Positions 26,948-35,929 of a stretch of 64,000 nt of DNA are shown in pieces. Made by a program: the position numbers and the translations under genes. The first letter of the stretch is position 1. Every line of letters begins with the position of its first letter. The stretch comes from Butyrivibrio fibrisolvens. GTDB lineage: Bacteria; Bacillota; Clostridia; Lachnospirales; Lachnospiraceae. A model generated the notes under the pieces. That model did no database searches. It saw only the letters and a program-made list of their open reading frames with translations, and had not been told where the DNA came from. The stretch lies in contig NZ_CP065800.1 of the NCBI RefSeq assembly GCF_023206215.1, positions 3,038,001-3,102,000 on the forward strand, written 5' to 3'.

Positions 26948-28240
26948 TCAGCTCGCTTTTTCGCTCGCTTTGCTCTTAGACACTTTTTTATTGATCCAAT
27001 CCTTACCATCAGTAAATCTTGCAACGATGAAGCTAACTACATAATCCCCTGCTGCATTGACCATAGTTGCAGGAGGATCGATGAGATTGCCAAGCGCAAG
27101 AGCTATAGGATATGCAATTGCCATCTGATCAGGGAAGAACATGGTTACAAGGACAAGTTCTCCTACTCCGCCGCCTCCCGGGATTCCTGACATAGCTACT
27201 GATGAGAACACAGCTATTATGATAGCAAGGACAGCTCTGCCACCGGTAAAGTCCATACCGAATATTCCAAAGAGGAAAGCAACCTTGAGGATTGCAGACA
27301 TTGATGAGCCATCCATATGCATTGTAGCGCCCATAGGAAGGACTATATCCGTTACATCCTTAGGCACACCGGATTCCTGCGCAACTTCCATATTGGTAGG
27401 GATGGTTGCAACAGATGAGCATGTTCCAAATGCTGTAACTGCAGGTCTGAACAGGTGCGAGAACATAACTGATATACCCTTTTTGCCGCCGCCAAACCAT
27501 GCATACAGAGGGAATGAAACAAACATGTATACGAAACAAAATACATAATAAGTAATAAGCGCTCTTGAATAGTCACCGATAAGGTCAGGTCCGTATGTAG
27601 CTACAAGACTTGCAAAGAATCCAAAGAATCCGATAGGTGCATAGTAAGTGATAAGCTTAACGATGCGCATGATAACTTCAGTCATGTTAGAGAAGAACTT
27701 GCCTACAATAGACTGTGATCCGCCGCATCCCTGAATTCCAAAGCCCGTAAATACAGATGCTACGATAAGAGGCAGCATCGCTCTTCTTGAAAAAAGAGCT
27801 GTGAAGTCTTCAACTGTAAAGAAGTTAATGATCATCTGCGGAATCGAAATAGTATCACCAATCTCGCCTTCAGTAAGATCATATGTATGTGTAACAGGCG
27901 GGATCACCATCATGACTATATAAAATAAAACTGCAGCAATAAGACCTGTTACAAAGAATGTCGCAATAGTGGTTCCAAGTATCTTGCCTGCCCTTTTGGG
28001 ACTTTGCATATTACCAATGGCACTTGATATTGAGAAAAATACCATAGGCACAACTACGCAGAACATAAGGTTTATAAACAGCTTACCTAGTGGTTCAAGA
28101 ACAGTGGCACCGCTTGATATAGTGCTGCCATCCTCCCCTGTTACAACAGGCCATATCCATCCGACAATGCAGCCTGCAACGATAGCTATCAGCATAGCCA
28201 TAATGAAACCATAACTTTTTAGAAAATTCTTCCTACCCAT
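26948..28240 (-). CDS. Dicarboxylate/amino acid:cation symporter (DAACS family)
   Basis: 430 residues. Helices throughout, with the family motifs: SGATVLEPLGKLFINLMFCVVVPMVF in the N-terminal half, FGTCSSVATIPTN for the serine-rich reentrant loop, MGATMHMDGSSM and PGGGGVGELVLV near the C-terminus. Such GltP/DctA-like carriers take up glutamate, aspartate or C4-dicarboxylates with sodium or protons. The exact substrate cannot be read from the sequence. The gene stands alone with its own terminator. Confidence 0.93.
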   Translation of the reverse strand: MGRKNFLKSYGFIMAMLIAIVAGCIVGWIWPVVTGEDGSTISSGATVLEPLGKLFINLMFCVVVPMVFFSISSAIGNMQSPKRAGKILGTTIATFFVTGLIAAVLFYIVMMVIPPVTHTYDLTEGEIGDTISIPQMIINFFTVEDFTALFSRRAMLPLIVASVFTGFGIQGCGGSQSIVGKFFSNMTEVIMRIVKLITYYAPIGFFGFFASLVATYGPDLIGDYSRALITYYVFCFVYMFVSFPLYAWFGGGKKGISVMFSHLFRPAVTAFGTCSSVATIPTNMEVAQESGVPKDVTDIVLPMGATMHMDGSSMSAILKVAFLFGIFGMDFTGGRAVLAIIIAVFSSVAMSGIPGGGGVGELVLVTMFFPDQMAIAYPIALALGNLIDPPATMVNAAGDYVVSFIVARFTDGKDWINKKVSKSKASEKAS

Positions 28241-28282
28241 AGTCCTCCTTCCGGCTCCAACGAGCCAAGGTCCAACGATTCT

Positions 28283-28334
28283 AAAAAATAAAAAGGCAGC
28301 GCCTTGAGAGTCTATAAGCTCTTCATCGCGCTGC
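28283..28334 (-). terminator. Intrinsic terminator
   Basis: Minus-strand stem GCAGCGC/GCGCTGC with inner AGAG/CTCT pairing, followed by T-rich sequence. It lies about 180 bp downstream of the DUF5722 gene; the stretch between shows nothing recognisable. Confidence 0.82.
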
Positions 28335-28516
28335 TCTTTAATATTATCTCATTGCTATATATGCGTAGTCAATTACAATACGTATACATTCGCACGTTTT
28401 ACCATCTAAATGCAAACTGTACCTCTGTTCGTTCCATCCCCTTACAGATCAAGAGATTTTATATCCTGGTCCATGCTGCATCATCTAACTTATTATCTTC
28501 TATGGTTAAGTCCCTT

Positions 28517-30112
28517 TTACCTTGAATACGCACTCATGTCATTAGCCCACTTATCTGCTCCTATTATGGACTGGGCAAAAGCTACTGCATTATCAGAACC
28601 GCCAGTGTTCATATCCCTGAAGTAGGCATATGCAACTTTTTGATTGCCGCTTGAATCGAGGATTCCGAAGTACAGGTTCTGCGCTATCTCTTCGCCGCTT
28701 TCTTCAAGATTTTTGATAAATATACCTTTTATATACTGGTTCCGGATAACTCTGTTGTAGGCATATATGATTCCCGCAGCCTGCGAGTTCTGATCACCGT
28801 ATACCGCTGAGCTATAGCCACATTCTGTCAGATATACAGGTCTTACCTGACCTTTATTATTAAGATAAGCTGACTGACACAGATAATCCGTGAGAACTTC
28901 TATATTCTCCATTGTAAGCATATCTGTGCCTGCATCATGACTTATAAGTGACCCATAATATGGCGTCATCGGAGTCCAGAATGGTGTCCAGTACAAGGGA
29001 GTATTGTACGGATGCTGTGCAAGTCCCCAGTTAATGTTACCTTCTGACTTAATATAAGCATTGACATTGTCAAGAACATCTCTTCCATCGTAGAAAGTCG
29101 GATCAGAAGTTCTGTTTCTGTCCCACATCTGGTCGATACACATGCAGACATTGGCGTTTTTGTTCTCACTCATGATAGCGTTGTAGCAGATCCTAAGACT
29201 ATCAGCATATATTCTTGAGTAGGTTGCAACATCAGTATATGGCAGATAGTTCCATGACAGATACGCATTAACTTCATTGCCTATAACCCAGTTATCGATC
29301 TGGCCATGTCCAGTACTTCCGTTATAGCGGTTACTGATATAAGACATCAGAGCTTCAAGCTTCTCAAGACCTCTTTGATCAGCAGTATTGAGCATATAAT
29401 AAGGACAGGATCCGCCGCCATCCCTTGCCGTAGGATAGACAAACTCCGCATCCTTATAGCCATTTAGAACCACCATCGTTACTGCAAGGCCTTGATTGTT
29501 ATACTTTTTCATCAGCTCGTCATAGCCTGAGAAGTTACCTGTGATAGACCAGGTCTTGCCATTATAATTCCAGTTGCCGCTGGAAGATTCGCTTATGCTG
29601 AACTGGTGGATATTAAAGTTATAGGCAGTCTGACCTGCATTAAGACCTCCAAGGTTATTGCCCCAGATTCCCTTTTTGTTGGATTCGTTTTTCCTTGAAG
29701 ACGTATTGGTTGCCAGAGCTTCCGGGTTAGTTATGTAATGGAAGTTACTAACTATTGTGTAGCTGCCACTATTTAAGGTAGCAACTGCAAACTTGTCATA
29801 CAGATGAGAACTTGCAGTTCCCTTATTCAGGGCAAAAGAAAATGTCGCACTAGTACCTGCAGCTGCACTTGCAACAGGAGTTCCCGACGGCGAAGCTTCG
29901 TACATCTTAAGCGCAAACAAATGGTACAATCCGTCATCGCTTGAAAGTACAGATGACGCAGACGCCTTGACTATTACATTACTTCCTTCAATCTGAGCCG
30001 AAGTAATACTTACAGTTCCAGCAGCTCTTGCAGGAAGCTTAGACGGAGCCAGAAATACAAACAAGGCAACAAGTGCCAGAAATATAGCAGAAATCTTTTT
30101 CTTTTGATTCAT
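28517..30112 (-). CDS. Secreted DUF5722 protein, probable TIM-barrel glycosidase
   Basis: 531 residues. A signal peptide (about 1-31, with ARA at the likely cleavage site) is followed by an N-terminal beta domain (about 32-125) and a long domain that fits DUF5722 (PF18989). That domain resembles clan GH-A barrels: NWVIGNEVNAY ends strand 4 with Glu280 as possible acid/base, and RPVYLTECGYSS holds Glu430 as possible nucleophile. No substrate has been assigned to the family to my knowledge, so glycosidase activity is inference. Ribosome site GAGG. It is one of several extracellular carbohydrate-related proteins in the window but is outside the xylan cluster. Confidence 0.8.
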   Translation of the reverse strand: MNQKKKISAIFLALVALFVFLAPSKLPARAAGTVSITSAQIEGSNVIVKASASSVLSSDDGLYHLFALKMYEASPSGTPVASAAAGTSATFSFALNKGTASSHLYDKFAVATLNSGSYTIVSNFHYITNPEALATNTSSRKNESNKKGIWGNNLGGLNAGQTAYNFNIHQFSISESSSGNWNYNGKTWSITGNFSGYDELMKKYNNQGLAVTMVVLNGYKDAEFVYPTARDGGGSCPYYMLNTADQRGLEKLEALMSYISNRYNGSTGHGQIDNWVIGNEVNAYLSWNYLPYTDVATYSRIYADSLRICYNAIMSENKNANVCMCIDQMWDRNRTSDPTFYDGRDVLDNVNAYIKSEGNINWGLAQHPYNTPLYWTPFWTPMTPYYGSLISHDAGTDMLTMENIEVLTDYLCQSAYLNNKGQVRPVYLTECGYSSAVYGDQNSQAAGIIYAYNRVIRNQYIKGIFIKNLEESGEEIAQNLYFGILDSSGNQKVAYAYFRDMNTGGSDNAVAFAQSIIGADKWANDMSAYSR

Positions 30113-30341
30113 AGATAACCTCTCTTTATACCTGAAAACTCCATATAAAGTCTTAGTACCAAACTAAAGCAATGGCTTTAATACCACCTCTTTAAATTGA
30201 TATTGTAAACAAACATTCAGATATATGTATATCGGAGGATCGCACTAATTCCTGAATATTTCTTCTGGCTTTCTTTTGCCAGCTACTCTTTCCTCTCGAG
30301 TATTCACTGGCAGTTATCAGCAAATACATTTATATTGCTCA

Positions 30342-30391
30342 AACTTCGCATCTGCCAAACATACGCCACCCTCTGAGGCAGATGCGAAGTT
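30342..30391 (-). terminator. Stop-proximal hairpin, AACTTC/GAAGTT type
   Basis: Perfect 15-bp stem AACTTCGCATCTGCC/GGCAGATGCGAAGTT, 14 bp after the EamA gene stop. The minus-strand 3' flank is GAAGTTTGAGCAATATAA rather than a T-run. It probably ends or protects the transcript. Confidence 0.7.
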
Positions 30392-30405
30392 CCAGTTATA
30401 TTATT

Positions 30406-31428
30406 CTATTTACTTTTCTTATTGATGATATATATTCCAAGACTTACAAGCACAAGCGCTATAAGAGTATAGATACTAAGTGCCTCCGCGCCTTCATGAA
30501 GGAATATCGCAGATAATATAACTCCCATCACAGGATTGACGAAACCCAGTACTGTAACAGTACTAACAGGATTATATTTAAGGAGTACTCCCCATAATGT
30601 ATATGCACCAGCAGATATGAATGCCATATAGACAAGAAGCGGTATACTTCCTGCAGACACGATGGTTAGATTCCCGCCCATAAGCTTTCCGACTATGCTC
30701 ATGACGATCCCACCTATGAAGAACTGATAGCCTGACAATATCACAGGATTCTCTTTTTGGGAAAAGAGCTTAATAAAACATCCCGCAACAGCACTTGCAA
30801 ATGCTGCAATAAGCATCGCTCCCTCGCCCTGAATAGAGAACCCTCCTTCAAGGAAGGATGCGCTACCACCTGTAACGCAGAGAAATACTCCGGCAAAACC
30901 TATAAGCATACCTGCAGCCTTACGGACAGAGAGCTTTTCAAATCTAAAAGCATATACAGCAAGAAGTATACTAAAAAAGCTGCCTGCTGCATTAATGATG
31001 GACCCTCTAACACCTGATGTAAAAGCAAGTGCCATATAGAAGAAAATGTACTGAAGTATAGTCTGGAAGCAGGCAAGTACCAGGATGTATCCAATAGATG
31101 ATCTCTTTGGGATCAGTACCTTTTTCTGAAGAATGCTTCCAAAGATGATGACCATAATACCTGCGATTATGAATCTGGTTCCTGCAAAAAGGATCCTTGA
31201 TGGTGTATCACCTGCTGCTATAGCGAATAGTTCATATCCTATCTTGATAGCAGGCGAAGCGCTTCCCCATAAAGTGCAGCAAAAGATTGCTGTAAGGATC
31301 ACGATAGGAAGCTTTGTCCATATAGGCTTCTTGTATGAATATGAATCTGCATTTGGATTTTTACTTGTTTCTGAGACATTTACAGTAGATGAAGTTGATT
31401 TTATAGAAGTGTCATTGCCGGATTTCAT
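30406..31428 (-). CDS. EamA/DMT-family transporter
   Basis: 340 residues from the ATG preceded by AGAGGA; an earlier ATG (18 codons) lacks a ribosome site. A polar N-terminus of about 45 residues is followed by ten predicted helices arranged as two EamA repeats (PF00892). WGSASPAIKIGYELFA opens the first and the second ends with MGVILSAIFLHEGAEALS, typical of drug/metabolite exporters. Substrate unknown. Monocistronic, with a possible extended -10 TGCTATAAT at about 31470. Confidence 0.88.
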   Translation of the reverse strand: MKSGNDTSIKSTSSTVNVSETSKNPNADSYSYKKPIWTKLPIVILTAIFCCTLWGSASPAIKIGYELFAIAAGDTPSRILFAGTRFIIAGIMVIIFGSILQKKVLIPKRSSIGYILVLACFQTILQYIFFYMALAFTSGVRGSIINAAGSFFSILLAVYAFRFEKLSVRKAAGMLIGFAGVFLCVTGGSASFLEGGFSIQGEGAMLIAAFASAVAGCFIKLFSQKENPVILSGYQFFIGGIVMSIVGKLMGGNLTIVSAGSIPLLVYMAFISAGAYTLWGVLLKYNPVSTVTVLGFVNPVMGVILSAIFLHEGAEALSIYTLIALVLVSLGIYIINKKSK

Positions 31429-31478
31429 TGTTGTCCTCTTATTTTTATTTATTATAGTCATATTCCATGAATTATAGC

Positions 31479-31529
31479 ACAAAAATCTTTCACCTAAACC
31501 TGGTTTTGGTTAAGATGAAAGATTTTTGT
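31479..31529 (-). terminator. Strong hairpin between the flavodoxin and EamA genes
   Basis: Perfect 14-bp stem ACAAAAATCTTTCA/TGAAAGATTTTTGT; T-runs lie inside the stem and just beyond. It likely ends the flavodoxin transcript and sits over the EamA promoter region. Confidence 0.75.
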
Positions 31530-31589
31530 TTTATAGATCAAAAATGTATGAAACGAGTTAAAAGTCTCGCCTTGGTGTTATTTTATCGG

Positions 31590-31643
31590 ATGCATTTCCA
31601 AGTCATATTACAGGATGTAATTCAGACTTTTCCGGAAATGCAT
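31590..31643. repeat. Branched inverted repeat after the flavodoxin gene
   Basis: ATGCATTTCC/GGAAATGCAT encloses AAGTC/GACTT and ATTACA/TGTAAT. The 20-bp GGATGCATTTCCAAGTCATA at 31588 recurs with one change at 31644, where it overlaps the flavodoxin stop codon, so the 3' end of the gene has been duplicated. Confidence 0.7.
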
Positions 31644-31658
31644 GGATGTATTTCCAAG

Positions 31659-32051
31659 TCATAGAACCCTCTTCGCAAACTCTTCTGCAGCTGCGATATT
31701 AGAATCAACAGCCTTACTCTTAAGGTAGAAGGTTTCAGATACTACCTCAATGCCCTTTTCCTTGAGCCCTTTTGCAATAAGATCAAGTGCATGCTTGGAA
31801 AGCCATGAAGTAGAGAATACAACTGCTCTTCCAATTTTAGATGCATCGATACCTGCAATGTATTCTTTTAATACATTGTCAATTCCATACGCATATAAAG
31901 CGCCGCCTATAAATAATGTATCAACTCTTTCAGTGATCTTAGCACCTTCCTGATCAACAGATATAGCATCAACTCCTGCAACTCTAGCAAAAGCCTCAGC
32001 CACTTTCTTTGTATTTCCTGATTTTGATAAATATCGAACTGCTACTGACAT
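31659..32051 (-). CDS. Flavodoxin-like protein
   Basis: 130 residues from the ATG with GGAGG seven bases upstream. The FMN phosphate loop SKSGNTKKVAEAFA is at about 9-22 (YLSKSGNTKK), GGALYAYG is the second flavin-binding segment and VVFSTSW lies in the third. Length and motifs suit a short flavodoxin that carries electrons or acts as a small FMN-dependent reductase; partner unknown. It has its own transcript end at 31479. Confidence 0.83.
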   Translation of the reverse strand: MSVAVRYLSKSGNTKKVAEAFARVAGVDAISVDQEGAKITERVDTLFIGGALYAYGIDNVLKEYIAGIDASKIGRAVVFSTSWLSKHALDLIAKGLKEKGIEVVSETFYLKSKAVDSNIAAAEEFAKRVL

Positions 32052-32155
32052 AATAAACCTCCAATCGAAATATTTGATTGTGTACAATTTATTATGACGT
32101 CACTTTACATTTTTATCAAGTATACAACAATAAAAAATCTATAAATAATCAATTA

Positions 32156-32788
32156 TCATCCAAGCAGATCTTCTCTTACAAAATTGGTCCATGCATGCTG
32201 CTCTTTCTTGGGAAGTCCAAACTTCTCTTTGCCAAGGGCTATACTCTTCATAAGAAAAGACATATTTCTTGCAAGAGCTCTCATGTCAAAAAGGCCCTCT
32301 GCATCGCCTCTTGCTTCGCCGTCAGCGCCGCCGTGGACACTGTTCCAGTAATAGCTTGAAGCTACCGGCATACCTGATATAGTAAAGTACTTATTGATCT
32401 CATCAAAAGTTGCTGACAATCCGCCTCTTCTAGCCACAACTACGCTGGCACCGACTTTCATGGTCCAGTCAAAATGTGAGCTATAGAAAAGTCTGTCCAG
32501 AAATGCTATAAGCGTAGCATTGGCTGAGGCATAGTATACAGGTGATGCAAATACAACACCGTCAGCCTCTTCAAACAGGTGCACGGATTCATTGACAATA
32601 TCATCAAATGTGCATCTTCCAAGTTCAGCGCATCTGCCACATGCGATACATCCTCTTATATCCTTCATACCGATATTAAGAATCTGAGTTTCTATCCCCT
32701 CATTTTCAAATTCTTTTACCATCTCATTTAGAGCAACAGCCACATTGCCCTTAACATGCGGTGAGCCGTTAACAAGTACCACTTTCAT
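32156..32788 (-). CDS. NADPH-dependent FMN reductase / iron-sulfur flavoprotein-like
   Basis: 210 residues. The FMN loop GSPHVKGNVAVAL (about 8-20) and FASPVYYASANA match the NADPH-dependent FMN reductase family. A cysteine set, CIACGRCAELGRC (about 47-59), resembles the compact [4Fe-4S] motif of archaeal and clostridial iron-sulfur flavoproteins. It probably moves electrons to oxygen species, quinones or other acceptors. It lies 15 bp after an ABM-domain gene, so the two are co-transcribed; the pair may handle quinone-like or oxidative compounds (inference). Confidence 0.82.
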   Translation of the reverse strand: MKVVLVNGSPHVKGNVAVALNEMVKEFENEGIETQILNIGMKDIRGCIACGRCAELGRCTFDDIVNESVHLFEEADGVVFASPVYYASANATLIAFLDRLFYSSHFDWTMKVGASVVVARRGGLSATFDEINKYFTISGMPVASSYYWNSVHGGADGEARGDAEGLFDMRALARNMSFLMKSIALGKEKFGLPKKEQHAWTNFVREDLLG

Positions 32789-32803
32789 AGTCTGCCTAGC
32801 CTC

Positions 32804-33133
32804 CTACTTTCTTATAAATGCTGCATCCTTATCAGGCATGTTATCATCCGATACATACCTCTCAACTGTCATATGAAGATCATATTTATCACGAAGTTCT
32901 GCAATAGTCTTCATCATAGGCGATGCATGGTGAGCATCAATAGCTGCCTGATTCTCCCAGCTGTCTATGAGAAGGATAGTCTCAGGATTGTCCATAGAGA
33001 TATAGTATTCATATCTTAGATTTCCTTCTTCGGCTCTGATAGCAGCAACTGTCCCGCTTCCTATCATTTCTTCTGCAAATTTGGCTGCAGATTCATTCTT
33101 GCCTGTATATCTAAGGTTAACAGTAATACTCAT
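32804..33133 (-). CDS. ABM-domain monooxygenase-like protein
   Basis: 109 residues of the antibiotic biosynthesis monooxygenase fold (PF03992): EEGNLRYEYYISMDNPETILLIDSWENQAAIDAHHASP is the conserved mid-part. YgiN-like members act as quinol monooxygenases or metabolite scavengers without cofactor. Ribosome site AGGAGG. It is first of a two-gene operon with the flavoprotein at 32156 and is preceded by a good promoter. Confidence 0.82.
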   Translation of the reverse strand: MSITVNLRYTGKNESAAKFAEEMIGSGTVAAIRAEEGNLRYEYYISMDNPETILLIDSWENQAAIDAHHASPMMKTIAELRDKYDLHMTVERYVSDDNMPDKDAAFIRK

Positions 33134-33174
33134 GAAAGCACCTCCTTTTGCAAAAAATCGTACAGATTAACTAT

Positions 33175-33203
33175 AACATATATTTAATCCCTAAAAATGT
33201 CAA
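33175..33203 (-). promoter_or_regulatory. Promoter of the ABM-flavoprotein operon
   Basis: Minus-strand TTGACA (33198-33203) and TATGTT (33175-33180) with a 17-bp spacer, about 35 bp before the start codon. Confidence 0.7.
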
Positions 33204-33237
33204 AAAGATTACGCAATCATGAACTTGTTTACATATG

Positions 33238-33264
33238 CATTCTTGAACATAAAATTCAAGAATG
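33238..33264. promoter_or_regulatory. Palindrome upstream of the ABM operon promoter
   Basis: CATTCTTGAA-N7-TTCAAGAATG, a perfect 10-bp inverted repeat 35 bp upstream of the -35 box. It has no T-run and may be a regulator site; it could also be the end of the kinase transcript. Confidence 0.4.
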
Positions 33265-33351
33265 TACCAAATAGGTCAATTTCAAGGTAAAGATATTATC
33301 TCACGAAATCCGTAGCCGGTATTGACTTGATAAGATTCTTTCAAGACAACA

Positions 33352-34098
33352 TTATAAATTGCCGACACACTTATAACTGCCATCTTCAAGGACTTTAAGC
33401 ATAACATCTGCATCTGATGATCTGTCCAGAACTGTTCTTACATTGTACATATCGCTATAGTCAACGAAGTGCTCTGCTTCACTTCTTCCCTTGCCACTCA
33501 TAATCTTCCTGTCTATAAGGCGTGCATGGAGCATATCTGTATCAGCTGTAACACTGATAGTCATGTCTGCATAATCCTTGAGCCTGTTCCAGCCTTCATC
33601 TTTAAGCAGTAGATAATTACCTTCAAGTATTACAATATTACTATCTACAATAGTGGCATCTTCCTGCGGATTGTGAGTCATCCTGTTATAATCAGGCCAC
33701 GAGCATCTATCTCCATCTGCTACATGCTTTACTTTATCAAGAAGCATATCAAGATCGAAGGTCTCCGGTGCACCCTTTACATCTATCATAGGAATCTTAT
33801 GTCCATCCCTTATGATAGAATGCGTCTTAAGATAATCCTGATACCTATGAAAACCGTCCATACCTATTACCGTCACCGGAGTAAGACCGTCTGTGTTTTC
33901 TGATAGATATTTTAGAAAAGACAAAAGAGTGCTCTTCCCACATCCAGGAGGAGCCGCAAGCATCACAAGTACTCTTTTTCCTTTTTGGTCATGCAGATCT
34001 TTCATTTTCTGCAGCAAAGGAATAAAGATATTGTCTATATTATCTTCAGAATACGTTGCCTTAACTTCAATTCCATTTATATCAAAAGTAATATTCAA
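33352..34098 (-). CDS. Nucleoside/nucleotide kinase family P-loop protein
   Basis: 248 residues. Walker A AAPPGCGKST (about 48-57), a Walker B-like VTVIGMDGFH with FHRYQDYLKTH after it, and DSNIVILEGNYLLL are the pattern of the phosphoribulokinase/uridine kinase/pantothenate kinase group. The particular branch often sits with fructose or other sugar transporters, but not here. It presumably phosphorylates a sugar, nucleoside or vitamin; the substrate is not evident. The gene is alone, with tandem repeats upstream. Confidence 0.83.
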   Translation of the reverse strand: MNITFDINGIEVKATYSEDNIDNIFIPLLQKMKDLHDQKGKRVLVMLAAPPGCGKSTLLSFLKYLSENTDGLTPVTVIGMDGFHRYQDYLKTHSIIRDGHKIPMIDVKGAPETFDLDMLLDKVKHVADGDRCSWPDYNRMTHNPQEDATIVDSNIVILEGNYLLLKDEGWNRLKDYADMTISVTADTDMLHARLIDRKIMSGKGRSEAEHFVDYSDMYNVRTVLDRSSDADVMLKVLEDGSYKCVGNL

Positions 34099-34141
34099 GT
34101 CTCACCCTCCGAAATACTCTTTATGAACTATCGCATTCATA

Positions 34142-34220
34142 ATTATCTTTACAAGTTTATAAGTGTACCTGCCACATATAATTCTCTTTGCAAGTATATA
34201 AATGTATCTGCCATATTATA
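34142..34220. repeat. Tandem 39-40-bp duplication upstream of the kinase gene
   Basis: Two adjacent copies with about 80% identity, sharing ATCTTTACAAGT/CTCTTTGCAAGT and GTACCTGCCA/GTATCTGCCA. They end about 45 bp before the kinase start, in the promoter region. Confidence 0.75.
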
Positions 34221-34268
34221 TGCCATCATGTGACTTATGATAAACTCTTCGCCACAAATTATAACATC

Positions 34269-34307
34269 AAAAAAGTCCAAGCAGGGAATGCCCACCCGGA
34301 CTTTTTT
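34269..34307. terminator. Bidirectional terminator after the GH5 gene
   Basis: AAAAAAGTCC/GGACTTTTTT stem with further GGGNGGG-type pairing; suitable for the minus-strand GH5 transcript. Confidence 0.88.
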
Positions 34308-34315
34308 ACACTGAC

Positions 34316-34359
34316 ATATATCAAGCGTCCAACTTGTATTTGATATATAAGTGGAACGC
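34316..34359 (-). other. Mutually exclusive hairpins in the GH5 3' UTR
   Basis: Segments ATATATCAA (34316), GCGTCCAACTT (34325), TTGATATAT (34340) and AAGTGGAACGC (34349) abut. The first pairs with the third (9 bp, perfect) and the second with the fourth (two mismatches). The linkers are too short for both to form, so the RNA can hold one or the other. Confidence 0.5.
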
Positions 34360-34396
34360 CTGATTATAAAACGATATTCGAAGCACCAAATCAACT

Positions 34397-34485
34397 TTAT
34401 TCGCAGTAACTAACCACTTTATTCGTAGTACTTAAACAACATTATTCACAATACTTAAACAACGTTATTCGCAGTACTTAAGCAT
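34397..34485. repeat. 22-23-bp tandem repeat across the GH5 stop codon
   Basis: Four units starting with TTATTC at 34397, 34419, 34442 and 34465. The last unit encodes the C-terminal LKYCE and the stop codon, and the others are copies of it beyond the stop. Confidence 0.88.
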
Positions 34486-35844
34486 TGCTTCCATAACCTC
34501 GGGATATGCAAGTGTACCGTCGTCACGGTTTATGAAACCAAAAAGTTCTCCGTTACCTGCAAATGCACCATTGTCCCAGATTGTAACAGTAAGGCCGCAA
34601 GATCTTGCCTTAGCTGTATAATATGCTGCCCAGTCAACTCTGTCCTGAAGATTACCATTCTTATCAACTGCTCCGCACTCTCCGATAAGAACAGGGATAC
34701 CCTGACTTATATACTTTGAGTATATTTTATCCATAAAATAGTCAATATCTTTTCTGCTATCGTATGAGCTTGCATCAAAATTATCAATACCGGGGCTTTC
34801 AAGAGCAAAGCTATATGGTGTATATGCATGGATAGATAAGATTATCTTATTATCCGCACTGTCAGTAGGAATCACAAATCCATCATTAAGAACTCCGTCA
34901 GGACTTGCGCAGTATCCGGGGCACATAAGATAGCGGTTTTCGTTATTACTGCCGGATGCTCTTACAACATCTACAAACTTCTGATTAAGTTCATTGATTA
35001 TGGCAATAGCCTCTTTACAGTCTTCGTTATTTGGATCGATCCACCATTCATTAGTGTGACCTACAAGTCTGGGCTCATTAAGAGCTTCAAATACAAGCTT
35101 ATCATCATAATCCTTGAATCTGTCAGCAACCTGTGTCCAGATAGACTCTACATACTTAAGAGACTGCTCTTTATGATCCTCGTCAGGATAGAAGCCATTT
35201 GCTTCAAGGTGATTATCATGATGTATATTGATAATAACATACATATCTTCTTCTATTGCATAGTCTACAACTTCCTGAACGCGGTCAAGCCATGCCTCAT
35301 TGATCTGAAGATTTTCATCAACATGATTGTGCCAGCTTATAGGAATCCTTACAGTATTAAAACCATTATCATGTATAGCTTTTATATAATCTTTAGTAAC
35401 TTTGTCATTGCCCCAGGCTGTCTCTATAGTAAGGTCATCTTTGACACCATTGTCAACAAAAGCATCAAAAGTATTTCCAATATTGTATCCAAGCTTCATA
35501 TTCTGAACGAACTTAAGACCATCATTATCAGGAATATCTTTTTGAGCTATATCTAATTCCGGAATTTCAATCTCAGTAGCCATCTCTTGGGCCTCCTTAT
35601 CTGAATCTAAAGTACTTGCATCTGCATTAGTATCACCTGTCAAGCTCTCGCTAGTATCGTCAGTACTGCCGGTATTATTATCAGCACTATCGCCAGTTTC
35701 TGATGCATCTGCACTTGCACTGTCATTAGTAACTGCTCCACTAGCAGCTTTATCATCCACTGATCCATTACCATTATCATTCCCTGATACGCCGCACCCA
35801 ACAAGTAATAGTGCCAGCAATACGCTAACTACCTTCTTTTTCAT
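34465..35844 (-). CDS. Secreted GH5 endoglucanase-type lipoprotein
   Basis: 459 residues. The signal peptide ends in the lipobox LLVGC (Cys17), so the enzyme is membrane-anchored outside. A low-complexity Ser/Thr/Asp/Gly linker of about 75 residues follows. The catalytic domain starts at about 110 with MKLGYNIGNTFDA, contains ETAWGN and RIPISWHNH, and has the acid/base Glu257 in FEALNEP and the nucleophile Glu389 in VLIGECG. This layout fits GH5 subfamily 4 (endo-beta-1,4-glucanase, xyloglucanase or related); the exact substrate is uncertain. It has its own promoter region beyond the giant palindrome and its own terminator. Confidence 0.93.
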   Translation of the reverse strand: MKKKVVSVLLALLLVGCGVSGNDNGNGSVDDKAASGAVTNDSASADASETGDSADNNTGSTDDTSESLTGDTNADASTLDSDKEAQEMATEIEIPELDIAQKDIPDNDGLKFVQNMKLGYNIGNTFDAFVDNGVKDDLTIETAWGNDKVTKDYIKAIHDNGFNTVRIPISWHNHVDENLQINEAWLDRVQEVVDYAIEEDMYVIINIHHDNHLEANGFYPDEDHKEQSLKYVESIWTQVADRFKDYDDKLVFEALNEPRLVGHTNEWWIDPNNEDCKEAIAIINELNQKFVDVVRASGSNNENRYLMCPGYCASPDGVLNDGFVIPTDSADNKIILSIHAYTPYSFALESPGIDNFDASSYDSRKDIDYFMDKIYSKYISQGIPVLIGECGAVDKNGNLQDRVDWAAYYTAKARSCGLTVTIWDNGAFAGNGELFGFINRDDGTLAYPEVMEAMLKYCE

Positions 35845-35929
35845 ATAATCTCCTTGAGCAATATACTATCTATATCATTTTACTTATAAATCTATATTAC
35901 TAATATATCTATCTGCATTATTTATACTC

